A program made the translations under genes and the position numbers. From positions 348,672-412,671 of the forward strand of contig CAYOLV010000003.1 in NCBI GenBank assembly GCA_964404895.1: a stretch of 64,000 bases of DNA, in the 5' to 3' direction. A model generated the notes under the pieces. The model was not told the origin of the DNA and searched no databases. It worked only from the letters and a program-made list of their open reading frames with translations. Position 1 is the first letter of the stretch, and every line of letters begins with the position of its first letter. Shown here one piece after another: positions 8,536-16,135 of this stretch. Source of the DNA: JBGSUZ01 sp964404895 (GTDB lineage Bacteria; Bacillota; Clostridia; Peptostreptococcales; Acidaminobacteraceae).

Positions 8536-9456
8536 CTAGCTCATTCCTTCTAATTCAATCACTTTATTAAGAGCGGCAAGTGCCACTTCAATTTCTTTGT
8601 CATCGGGTTCTCTTGTGGTTAATTTTTGCATCATAAGACCAGGGTAGCTGATGATATTCACTGCCATATTATCATTCTTCCCTGCCCATTTGATGATTTC
8701 GTAAGCAATACCCGCAATGAGTGGTAAGAACAAGAGTTTCAGACCAATCCGCATCCAAATGTTCGTCCAACTGATAAAGCTGAATATGACAATGCTTACC
8801 GCAAGGACAATAATGAGGAAACTGGTTCCGCAGCGTGGGTGCAAAGTTGTAAATTTCTTGACATTTTCCACCGTCAGCTCTTGACCACTTTCTAAGCAAT
8901 GAATCGCTTTATGTTCTGCGCCGTGGTATTCAAATACGCGCCGAATGTCTTTCATAAAGGAAATCACAAAGATATAGGCGATGAAGAGGGTAATTTTCAT
9001 AATCCCTTCCGCAACGGTTAATATCCATCGGCTGTCTGTCACAGATTTCAAGAAATTCGTGATTAAACTTGGAAGTGCGCCGAAGAGGAAAAAGGCCATA
9101 AATAGGGCCATGACCATAGATACGGCCACCAAAACAGTCTCTGCCTTATCTCCTAATTTTTCAGTCGCCCATTTTTCAAACTTACTCATTTCATAACTGT
9201 CGTCTACTTCGGCGTAAACCTCTGCCGACCAAGCCAAGGCTTTTGTTCCCACCACCATTGAGGAGATGAGCCCAAAGACACCTCTAAGGAGAGGTAGTTT
9301 ATATAAGGGTGCAAATTTTGATTGTTTTAACTGTTCAACTTTTACGTCAATGCCACCTTCTTGATTTCTCACGGCGATGGCAACCGTTTTTTTACCGCGC
9401 ATCATGACCCCTTCGATAAGGGCTTGACCGCCTATTGCTGAGTATTTTTTGGACAT
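8536..9456 (-). CDS. DUF1385 membrane protein (YqhQ-like)
   Basis: This 306-residue protein of unknown function belongs to the conserved DUF1385 family. It begins SAIGGQALIEGVMMRG, a signature of the family, and carries the conserved EYHGAEHKAIHCLE and LHPRCGTSFL stretches. Four or so hydrophobic segments lie between about residues 100 and 250. The His, Glu and Cys residues could bind a metal, but no activity is established. It starts right after the tdk stop with AGAGGTG upstream. Its place between tdk/rpmE and prmC/prfA is widely conserved in Firmicutes, which suggests a housekeeping role. Confidence 0.85.
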   Translation of the reverse strand: MSKKYSAIGGQALIEGVMMRGKKTVAIAVRNQEGGIDVKVEQLKQSKFAPLYKLPLLRGVFGLISSMVVGTKALAWSAEVYAEVDDSYEMSKFEKWATEKLGDKAETVLVAVSMVMALFMAFFLFGALPSLITNFLKSVTDSRWILTVAEGIMKITLFIAYIFVISFMKDIRRVFEYHGAEHKAIHCLESGQELTVENVKKFTTLHPRCGTSFLIIVLAVSIVIFSFISWTNIWMRIGLKLLFLPLIAGIAYEIIKWAGKNDNMAVNIISYPGLMMQKLTTREPDDKEIEVALAALNKVIELEGMS

Positions 9457-10056
9457 CTATTCACCTCTTTGGCTATTGTCCTTCAATTTGAAATAGCACT
9501 TTGGACACAGAGATTGATACTCAACTTGGTGTTCACCGTCGATAGCCACCTGTTCACCTTCGAACACGTACCTGTCATTGATTTTTCTACCGTTGAGCAA
9601 CGCTTTTTTTCCGCAAGTACAAATCGTTTTTAGTTCTTCAAGACAATGGGCTAATAAAAGTAGTCTTTCACTGCCCTCGAATCCATTCATTTGGAAATCG
9701 GTTCTAAGACCGTAGCAGATTACCGGGACGCTTTCCCTGACTGCAAATTCAAACATTTGGTCGATGTGTTCCCTTTGGAAAAATTGAACTTCATCCACAA
9801 GAACGCAGTCAATTTTTCCTACTCTGGATCTATGGTCAACGATGGCTTTATAAACGCTTTCATCTTTTCCAAGCCACAGGTCTGCTTCTCTTGCAACACC
9901 CAGCCTTGAAACGACTAAATTGCCACCTTTTGTATCTGTCTTCGGCTTAATGATTGCTACGCGCATTCCCCGCTCTTCGTAGTTGTATGCGACTTGAAGA
10001 AGGTTTGTGGATTTTCCGCAATTCATTGCGCCATATCTGAAATAGAGTTTGCTCAT
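9457..10056 (-). CDS. tdk: Thymidine kinase (type II)
   Basis: The enzyme phosphorylates thymidine with ATP (dTMP salvage). The Walker A motif is GAMNCGKST near residue 9, and the Walker B-like DEVQFF is present. A zinc ribbon is formed by CTCGKK and the later CPKC. The frame is open upstream to 10125, but the ATG at 10056, with GGGGGAC four bases before it, gives the usual N-terminus and about 199 residues. DUF1385 begins directly after the stop. Confidence 0.95.
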   Translation of the reverse strand: MSKLYFRYGAMNCGKSTNLLQVAYNYEERGMRVAIIKPKTDTKGGNLVVSRLGVAREADLWLGKDESVYKAIVDHRSRVGKIDCVLVDEVQFFQREHIDQMFEFAVRESVPVICYGLRTDFQMNGFEGSERLLLLAHCLEELKTICTCGKKALLNGRKINDRYVFEGEQVAIDGEHQVEYQSLCPKCYFKLKDNSQRGE

Positions 10057-10203
10057 GAGAGTCCCCCATAGGTTTAATCTAACTTGTTGCTGCTTATTAA
10101 TAATAACATATATTTTAGGGTTCAAAAAACAAAATGGATGTCGTCGAATGGTTTAAAACCTTTTAAACCTTTTTATAAAACTCGGTTGACCTGCGGTCCA
10201 CCT

Positions 10204-10219
10204 TGTCGCTGGCGCGACA
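10204..10219. repeat. Small perfect hairpin between tdk and rpmE
   Basis: TGTCGC, a four-base loop and GCGACA form a perfect short stem in the roughly 250-base gap between tdk and the rpmE terminator. No T run follows on either strand, so it is not an intrinsic terminator. I see no gene in this gap. Confidence 0.3.
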
Positions 10220-10306
10220 TTGCAATCCATTTGAAATGCTCTGTGCTGGTCGATGAATCGCCCCTTCCATAGTATTTCAAACGTATTGAGTTTTACTAAT
10301 TTCGAA

Positions 10307-10341
10307 TAATAAAATAGGTTAGAGAAATAAATCTCTAACCT
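10307..10341 (-). terminator. Terminator after rpmE
   Basis: AGGTTAGAGA (10316-10325) pairs with TCTCTAACCT (10332-10341). On the minus strand the stem is followed by ATTTTATTATT. It ends the rpmE transcript. Confidence 0.8.
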
Positions 10342-10363
10342 TTCAATTTCATAGATGTCAATT

Positions 10364-10561
10364 TTATAAGCCAAACTTTTGTTTGAACTTATCAGCTCTA
10401 CCGCCACGGTCAACTTGTTTTTGTGTACCAGTGTAGAATGGATGGCACTCTGAACAAATCTCGATTTTGATTTCATCTTTAGTTGATTTAGTTTCAAAAT
10501 GGTTTCCGCAAGCACATTTAACTTCTATAGTCTTGTAGTTAGGATGGATTCCAGATTTCAT
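10364..10561 (-). CDS. rpmE: 50S ribosomal protein L31 (zinc-binding form)
   Basis: This is a 65-residue large-subunit protein that helps bridge the ribosomal subunits. It is the Cys-containing (C+) form: CACG near residue 16 and CSECH near residue 36 form the zinc site. The tail GTQKQVDRGGRADKFKQKFG is typical. The ATG at 10561 has AGAGGTG at six-base spacing; the frame is open six codons further up without support. It has its own promoter and terminator. The C+ form suggests zinc-dependent expression relative to any C- paralogue, which is not in this window. Confidence 0.96.
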   Translation of the reverse strand: MKSGIHPNYKTIEVKCACGNHFETKSTKDEIKIEICSECHPFYTGTQKQVDRGGRADKFKQKFGL

Positions 10562-10600
10562 GCAGTTCACCTCTTTCATTTAAAAAATATCACTTTTATA

Positions 10601-10629
10601 ATAATATACATTACCAATACGAATGTCAA
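10601..10629 (-). promoter_or_regulatory. Strong sigma-A type promoter for rpmE
   Basis: On the minus strand, a perfect TTGACA (10624-10629), 17 bases and TATTAT (10601-10606) lie about 40 bases upstream of the rpmE start. Confidence 0.85.
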
Positions 10630-10662
10630 GCTATTAGATTATAACACAGGACAGAATCAGAA

Positions 10663-12120
10663 TCAATCCCATTTCTTCACCAGTTCAATAAATTCTTCAT
10701 TATCTTTAGTGTTGTTCATATGATCAATGAGGAGTTCTGCTGCATCATCCCCTTGACCCATGGTTCTTCTGATTTTCCAAACGGCTTCAAGTTCTGATTC
10801 GCTGAGGAGTTTTTCTTCTCTTCGGGTTCCAGATTTTCTCACGTCCATGGCTGGGAAGATTCTTCTCTCTGCTAATCTGCGGCTGAGGGTCAATTCCATG
10901 TTGCCAGTTCCTTTAAACTCTTCATAGATGACTTCGTCCATTTTAGAACCCGTCTCAATGAGGGCTGTGGCAATGATGGTCAAACTCCCACCCTCTTCCA
11001 CTTTTCTAGCTGCACCAAAGAATCTCTTTGGCTTGTGAAGGGCTGCAGGGTCAAACCCGCCGCTAAGGGTTCTGCCGCTTGAAGGCATTACCAAGTTGTA
11101 GGCACGTGCCAATCGGGTAATACTGTCTAAGAGTATAACCACATCTTTTTTCATTTCAACCATATTTTTAGCTCTGAGGATGGCGTATTCTGCTTTTTCA
11201 ATATGACTTGCCGGCGGCTCGTCAAAAGTCGAACTGATTACTTCTGCTTTAATAGAACGCTTCATCTCGGTCACTTCTTCAGGACGTTCGTCGATGAGCA
11301 ACACAATAACATCCACCTCTGGATAATTAGCATTGAGCGCCTTTGCTATTTTTTGAAGCAACATGGTCTTCCCAGCCTTTGGCGGTGCAACGATAAGTCC
11401 CCGTTGACCTTTGCCAATTGGAGAGAATAAGTCGATCAGCCTCAAGGTTACGTCTGGATAAGCCTTTTCTAAGACAAATCTGTCCGATGGGAAGGTTGGG
11501 GTCAAATCTTCAAAGACCGGTCTTTTGAACCCAGAAATTGGCGTCATGCTGTTGACTTGATTGACGTAGCGCAACCTTCTATTTCGGTCGTTGGGTCCTG
11601 GAAGCATGGTAGTTCCTTGTACAAGGTCTCCAGTTCTCAGTCCAAAACGAATTATTTGTTTTTGCGAAACGTAAATATCCGTCTCATTTTTTATACGAAT
11701 AAAGCCGAAGCCTTTATCTTCTAATATATCAATGACTCCAGTAACTTCCTCACCTAAGCCATCAGACTCATTTTCCAGAATTTCCAGAGTTCCTTCATCT
11801 GGCAGAGGTTCTTCTGATAAATCTTGAAGTTCTAGGTCATAGATTTTGTCTCGATCGTTAAAATTATCAGGTTCTTCAAGTGTATCTGCTCTACTCGAAT
11901 CCTCTTCGTCTGACATATCCTGATCTTCATCGACTTCCTCAGACCCGTCAAATTCTTCTGGTGGCGCATACTCATGATGAATAGCAGGGGAATAGCCACC
12001 GTTCATGATAATGTCAATGAGTTCATCTTTTTTATATTTGGATATATAGGGCACATCCAAGGCCTTCGCTAGCTCTCTGAGCTCGTTGACCGTCTTTTTC
12101 TTCAGTAATTTTGCGTCCAA
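10663..12120 (-). CDS. rho: Transcription termination factor Rho
   Basis: Rho is a hexameric RNA-dependent ATPase that terminates transcription. It has about 485 residues. It starts with the Rho N-terminal helical domain (DAKLLKKKTVNELRELAKAL). A very acidic stretch of about 60 residues (about 55-115) follows, then the RNA-binding cold-shock-like domain (GFGFIRI) and the RecA-like motor. The motor has Walker A APPKAGKT, LLIDERPEEVTEM, and SITRLARAYN. The frame is open to a GTG at 12135, but GGAGGTG lies inside those codons and points to the TTG at 12120, six bases later. The acidic linker is the variable part of the family. Confidence 0.95.
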   Translation of the reverse strand: MDAKLLKKKTVNELRELAKALDVPYISKYKKDELIDIIMNGGYSPAIHHEYAPPEEFDGSEEVDEDQDMSDEEDSSRADTLEEPDNFNDRDKIYDLELQDLSEEPLPDEGTLEILENESDGLGEEVTGVIDILEDKGFGFIRIKNETDIYVSQKQIIRFGLRTGDLVQGTTMLPGPNDRNRRLRYVNQVNSMTPISGFKRPVFEDLTPTFPSDRFVLEKAYPDVTLRLIDLFSPIGKGQRGLIVAPPKAGKTMLLQKIAKALNANYPEVDVIVLLIDERPEEVTEMKRSIKAEVISSTFDEPPASHIEKAEYAILRAKNMVEMKKDVVILLDSITRLARAYNLVMPSSGRTLSGGFDPAALHKPKRFFGAARKVEEGGSLTIIATALIETGSKMDEVIYEEFKGTGNMELTLSRRLAERRIFPAMDVRKSGTRREEKLLSESELEAVWKIRRTMGQGDDAAELLIDHMNNTKDNEEFIELVKKWD

Positions 12121-12208
12121 AAACGCCACCTCCACCTTCTATCGGCTTCTGCCGTGAGGCATTAAACCTATGGCCTATCCTATCTGTATTTCATATGCTG
12201 GTCAGAGT

Positions 12209-12237
12209 ATTCTATCCTATTCAATTATGATTTTCAA
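12209..12237 (-). promoter_or_regulatory. Promoter for rho
   Basis: On the minus strand, TTGAAA (12232-12237), 17 bases and TAGAAT (12209-12214) give a leader of about 80 bases. Confidence 0.7.
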
Positions 12238-12244
12238 GTCTTCT

Positions 12245-12259
12245 TGATAATGATTATAG
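12245..12259. promoter_or_regulatory. Fur/PerR-type 7-1-7 inverted repeat
   Basis: TGATAATGATTATAG matches the TGATAATNATTATCA Fur-family consensus except for the last two bases. It lies just upstream of the rho -35 element and about 105 bases before the transglutaminase-like gene. The call rests on sequence similarity only. Confidence 0.35.
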
Positions 12260-12362
12260 CTTCGTTACAGCGAGAATATTAAAATTCCTTTAAACAAATC
12301 ATTCCCTCTGCGTCAAAGCCTAAAAACATGGTATATTGTATAGGTAAAGTGAGGTGATCTCT

Positions 12363-14147
12363 GTGAAAAAATGGCTGCTTCCATTAGCAATTTTACTCGT
12401 CCTAATCTTTTGGGGCGTGACTCATAAAGAAAAAGATTCGACTGCAGCATCTAATCCAACAACTTCTGTCGTCCAATACAGCGGCGACTTAAAAATACAG
12501 CACAACAACAGTGAAATTAGTTTTTCCAGGGAGCCTCAAGTTTTTGGGAATGAAGTCTATGTGCCTATCAGCGAACTGGCAAACTCCCTTGGTCTTTATG
12601 TGAAGCTGGAAAGTGACCGTTTCGTTGTCCTTTATCAAAAAAATACATTTGTAAAACTAGACTTAGAGTCTAATATCGCATCGGTCAACGGCAAAACAAT
12701 CGAAATTTCTTCAGGCCCTTTTTACAGCGATCAAAGAGTCTTTGCGCCTCTCCTTTTTATAGCAGAAGCTTTCCATTACAAAGTAGATTGGGATAAAGAA
12801 ACGGGCAATTTGACTATGGCAGACAGTTCTGCTGGCAGCCAGTTCGACTTTATCGAAAGTGATAATTTTTATAAACGTGTAGACTTAGCCGATCTGGGCA
12901 TACGTTTCAGCGTTCCCGTCCACTGGAAAACATTAGATGACACCAATCATTACTTTGGCTATACAGATGATTTTGAATATTTCACAGTTACTTTAAGTCA
13001 TGAAAAAGTCTCTGCCTCTGAACGTCTGGATTCTCTCGTCAAAGATGCAGAAAAAATGATTATGAGTAAATCCAAGGGAAACGCCAGGATTGTGGATAAA
13101 ACCGATGCAAAAGAGTTAAGTCTAGATGCCTACGCCCTCTATTCGATTTATACTGAAAACAAACAGAAATTTAATCAAGTCACTTATATCTTAAAAGAAA
13201 AACAAGATGCCTATACAATGAATTTCGTTTACAGTAGCAATATGGACGAAAAAACAGCACAATCAATTATTTCAACAGTGTCTAGCAGTTTCCAAATCAA
13301 TCGACTGACTATTGATGAGAGAGACGAACATTATGTAGAATTCCAAAACTTCTACCGATTGGGCATACAGTTGGACGAACCAGTCTTTGCCAATCAAACC
13401 ACAAACGATGCCTTCATTCTCAAAGGTCGTACAACTACTTCTACAGATGGCTTCTATGTAGTTGTCAGCAAAAATAGCCAATCTATCAATTTTTATGTAC
13501 CCGTCGTCTCGAAACAATTTGAACAAAAAATATACCTGCCCTTTGGCCTAGGCAAACATAACATTTATATTGAAGAAGCACAAGAGGATGGGATTTTCAC
13601 AAAAGCTAACGCTACGCCTACGCTGGAACCTATTATCAACTACGATGAAGCCAACATTCTTGCTTTTAGTATTTTGAATACCAGCAACAATAGCATTCGT
13701 TATTTAATCCCAAGCAGCCGTGTACCTTCTGACTCTGAGAAAATGAGCGATCTTGCAAACCTGCTTACTTATAAAGAAGAAACCTCATATCAGAAAGCTA
13801 AAGTCGTCTACCAATGGATTGGAAAAAATGTTCAGTTTGACGAGAAAACAGACTCTGACAATTTAAGAAGTCCCATAGACGTCTTCAATCACTCTACTGC
13901 CAACGAAGAGGAACTGGCTTACTTCTACGCGACTCTGCTGAGAAGCATTGGGGTGCCTTGTAGGATTGTAACCGGGGATTATTTAAATAGAGGTCATTTT
14001 TGGAACGAGCTTTATATTAACGGCAATTGGATTGTGGCTGACCTCGGAGAAGAATTCCAAAGTGGAGATGGGATTACCACTTTTTACAATTTAAGCCGAG
14101 ATAACCAATACAGCGAATATACCAATATTAAAGTATTAGAATATTAA
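12363..14147 (+). CDS. Exported protein with copper-amine-oxidase N-like domain and Cys-less transglutaminase-like domain
   Basis: This 594-residue protein has an N-terminal membrane anchor or signal (about 1-20: LLPLAILLVLIFWG). Next is a copper amine oxidase N-like domain (about 45-145), a wall-associated module common in Firmicutes. A central region of unknown fold spans about 160-330. The C-terminus has a transglutaminase-core-like domain (about 465-594) with the His region HFWNEL and the Asp region WIVADL. Where active members carry the nucleophilic Cys, this one reads STANEEELAYFYA, so it is probably not a working transglutaminase or protease. The GTG at 12363 fits GAGGTGA; an earlier GTG at 12354 overlaps that site. 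mscL follows closely. The role is unknown, perhaps envelope binding. Confidence 0.75.
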   Translation: MKKWLLPLAILLVLIFWGVTHKEKDSTAASNPTTSVVQYSGDLKIQHNNSEISFSREPQVFGNEVYVPISELANSLGLYVKLESDRFVVLYQKNTFVKLDLESNIASVNGKTIEISSGPFYSDQRVFAPLLFIAEAFHYKVDWDKETGNLTMADSSAGSQFDFIESDNFYKRVDLADLGIRFSVPVHWKTLDDTNHYFGYTDDFEYFTVTLSHEKVSASERLDSLVKDAEKMIMSKSKGNARIVDKTDAKELSLDAYALYSIYTENKQKFNQVTYILKEKQDAYTMNFVYSSNMDEKTAQSIISTVSSSFQINRLTIDERDEHYVEFQNFYRLGIQLDEPVFANQTTNDAFILKGRTTTSTDGFYVVVSKNSQSINFYVPVVSKQFEQKIYLPFGLGKHNIYIEEAQEDGIFTKANATPTLEPIINYDEANILAFSILNTSNNSIRYLIPSSRVPSDSEKMSDLANLLTYKEETSYQKAKVVYQWIGKNVQFDEKTDSDNLRSPIDVFNHSTANEEELAYFYATLLRSIGVPCRIVTGDYLNRGHFWNELYINGNWIVADLGEEFQSGDGITTFYNLSRDNQYSEYTNIKVLEY

Positions 14148-14165
14148 CAGAGGAGGTTTTTGTTT

Positions 14166-14603
14166 ATGTTGAAAGAATTTAAAGAATTTGCACTAAAAGG
14201 CAACGTCATCGACTTAGCTGTGGGTGTTATCATAGGTGGTGCCTTTGGCAAGCTAATTACTTCGCTAGTCAATGACTTGATTATGCCCCTTATCGGTTTG
14301 CTCTTAGGCAAAATTGATTTTACCAACTTATTTGTCACCTTAGGTGATGGCAGCTTTAAAACCATAGCAGAAGCTAAAGAAGCTGGCGTGGCTACACTGA
14401 ACTACGGCCTTTTTTTAAACACCGTATTAGATTTCGTCATCATCGCATTTTGTATTTTCTTTGTCATTCGTCAGGTGAACCGTTTCAAACCTAAAGCACC
14501 TGCAGTTGTTGCCGCACCCGTTACAAAGAACTGTCCATTTTGTTTTACAGACATCCACATAGAAGCAACGCGTTGTCCAAATTGTACCAGTGAATTAAAA
14601 TAG
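14166..14603 (+). CDS. mscL: Large-conductance mechanosensitive channel
   Basis: MscL opens under membrane tension to release solutes during hypo-osmotic shock. It has about 145 residues. The N-terminal amphipathic helix is FKEFALKGNVIDLAVG, transmembrane helix 1 is VGVIIGGAFGKLITSLVNDLIMPLIG, and helix 2 lies at about 85-105. The C-terminus carries a zinc-ribbon-like tail with CPFC and CPNC, a recurrent addition in Clostridia. AGGAGG lies nine bases before the ATG at 14166; an in-frame TTG at 14160 is too close. A strong terminator follows. Confidence 0.95.
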   Translation: MLKEFKEFALKGNVIDLAVGVIIGGAFGKLITSLVNDLIMPLIGLLLGKIDFTNLFVTLGDGSFKTIAEAKEAGVATLNYGLFLNTVLDFVIIAFCIFFVIRQVNRFKPKAPAVVAAPVTKNCPFCFTDIHIEATRCPNCTSELK

Positions 14604-14618
14604 TCAGACAAACACGAA

Positions 14619-14668
14619 GGGGCTGTCTCAAATGATTTTTCTAAATCATTTAAGACAGCCCCTTTTTT
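14619..14668 (+). terminator. Strong terminator after mscL
   Basis: GGGGCTGTCT-AAATGATTT pairs with AAATCATTT-AGACAGCCCC, followed by six T on the plus strand. Stem of about 20 base pairs with one internal mismatch. Confidence 0.95.
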
Positions 14669-14693
14669 AGTTTAAAAATTTTTAAAGATCTTA

Positions 14694-15506
14694 CTATTTA
14701 AGACCAAGGATTTGTCTCGCTTCGTCTGGAGTTGCTACTTCTCTGCCAAGTTCTTTGGCAAGTCTCGCTACACGCTCAACAAATTGTGCGTTAGAGTCCG
14801 CTTTAACACCTTTTGTATAATAAATATTGTCTTCAAAACCAACGCGCACATTACCACCAAGAAGAATGCCTAGTGTTGAGAGAGGCAATTGGAAACGGCC
14901 AACCCCAGCAACAGTCCAAGTAGAACCTGCTGGCAATTGATTAATCATGTACATGAGGTCTTCAGGGTTTCCAGGACAAGCGCCCGGTACGCCAAGTACG
15001 AAGTCAAAATGCATTGGCTCAGAAACGAAGCCTTTTTTGAGCAACTTTTTAGCATTTTCGATCATGCCGCGCTCAAAAATTTCAAATTCAGGCTTAACAC
15101 CATTTTCTTGCATTTTCTTTGCAAAGTCTTCCATGTAACCCTCTGGGTTCATAAATACTTCGTCTCCAAAGTTGCAAGTTCCGCAGCTGAGTGTTGCCAT
15201 TTCTGGTTTCAAGTCAACGGGTTGGAGTCTTTGTTCAGCTGTGTGCCACGTCGCACCACCTGTTGAAGGTTGAACGATGATATTGCATTTTGCTTTTGTT
15301 TTTTCAATAATTTCTTTGTAGACTGCATAGTCCTGAGTTGGATTGCCTTCTGCATCTCTTGCATGAACATGTACGATCGCTGCACCCGCTTGCCAACACT
15401 CATAAGCCGCCTGAGCGATCTCATCTGGTGTCACTGGCAAATTTGGACATGCTTCTTTCGTAACTTCCGCCCCAGTGAGGGCAGCCGTGATGATTAATTT
15501 TTCCAT
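14694..15506 (-). CDS. kce: 3-keto-5-aminohexanoate cleavage enzyme (BKACE family)
   Basis: The enzyme condenses and cleaves 3-keto-5-aminohexanoate with acetyl-CoA to give 3-aminobutyryl-CoA and acetoacetate, a step of lysine fermentation. It has 270 residues, the family length. The zinc site VHVHAR lies near residue 46, with PSTGG, TLSCGTCNFGD and the C-terminal VRVGFEDNIYY stretch that supplies the Glu zinc ligand. Other BKACE members act on other beta-keto acids, but the neighbouring kal gene makes Kce the best assignment. AGGAGG precedes the ATG, and the gene follows kal by 11 bases. The rest of the lysine pathway is not in the window. Confidence 0.92.
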   Translation of the reverse strand: MEKLIITAALTGAEVTKEACPNLPVTPDEIAQAAYECWQAGAAIVHVHARDAEGNPTQDYAVYKEIIEKTKAKCNIIVQPSTGGATWHTAEQRLQPVDLKPEMATLSCGTCNFGDEVFMNPEGYMEDFAKKMQENGVKPEFEIFERGMIENAKKLLKKGFVSEPMHFDFVLGVPGACPGNPEDLMYMINQLPAGSTWTVAGVGRFQLPLSTLGILLGGNVRVGFEDNIYYTKGVKADSNAQFVERVARLAKELGREVATPDEARQILGLK

Positions 15507-15517
15507 CTTGGTCCCTC

Positions 15518-15907
15518 CTACTTGTTGTTTCTTTGTTTAGCTTTAGGAACCACGCAAGTTCCTACTGCTCTGCAAACTACGATTGGTTCTGCAAGAACGT
15601 CACATGCCGACTCATTGATATCAGGTCTTGGGATGATCACTTTTCTAGCTTCAAAAACCATTTTTCTTGATGAATTACCAACAGTTGTAATTTCACCCAC
15701 TGCTTCAATGTAGTCACCAGCAAAAACAGGTGCTAAAAACTCAACTTTTTCGTAGCCTGCGAACAAACCTTCGTCTCCGTCCTGAAGGATTAGGAGCTCA
15801 GTTGCCACGTCTCCGAACAAGTTTAACATTTTAGCGCCATCCACTAAGTTGCCACCGTAATGTGCGTCGTGCATGCTCATTCTCATGCGAATCATAGATT
15901 TGTGCAT
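15518..15907 (-). CDS. kal: 3-aminobutyryl-CoA ammonia-lyase
   Basis: The enzyme removes ammonia from L-3-aminobutyryl-CoA to give crotonyl-CoA, the step after Kce in lysine fermentation. This 129-residue hot-dog-fold protein has MHDAHYGGNLVDGAK near the N-terminus and the core FLAPVFAGDYIEAVGEI, as in characterised Kal proteins. GGAGG lies six bases before the ATG. It forms a two-gene unit with kce from a near-consensus promoter. Confidence 0.92.
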   Translation of the reverse strand: MHKSMIRMRMSMHDAHYGGNLVDGAKMLNLFGDVATELLILQDGDEGLFAGYEKVEFLAPVFAGDYIEAVGEITTVGNSSRKMVFEARKVIIPRPDINESACDVLAEPIVVCRAVGTCVVPKAKQRNNK

Positions 15908-15963
15908 TGTATACCTCCGATTTGGTTTGGACCCGACCTTACCATATCTCCTGATACCTCTCT

Positions 15964-15992
15964 ATTATATTACGATGCTTCCATTTCTGCAA
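15964..15992 (-). promoter_or_regulatory. Near-consensus promoter for kal-kce
   Basis: On the minus strand, TTGCAG (15987-15992), 17 bases and a perfect TATAAT (15964-15969) give a leader of about 50 bases to kal. Confidence 0.8.
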
Positions 15993-16135
15993 CCTTGTCC
16001 CAAGATCAAGGACTATAATTGTCTGAATACTCTTATTTTCTTTTTTTTCAAAGCGCAATTTATTTACCGTATTGTAATATTTGTGGTAAAATAAGTTAAA
16101 TATGTTTCTAATACTTTACGCGGAGGTCGTTTCTC

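Noticed and set aside
10204..10219. TGTCGC/GCGACA hairpin as a terminator or RNA gene
   Set aside because: The stem is short, no T run follows on either strand, and no surrounding structure is visible.
10153..10515. A 120-codon minus-strand frame across rpmE and the following gap
   Set aside because: It overlaps rpmE in another frame, runs through the rpmE terminator and resembles no family I know.
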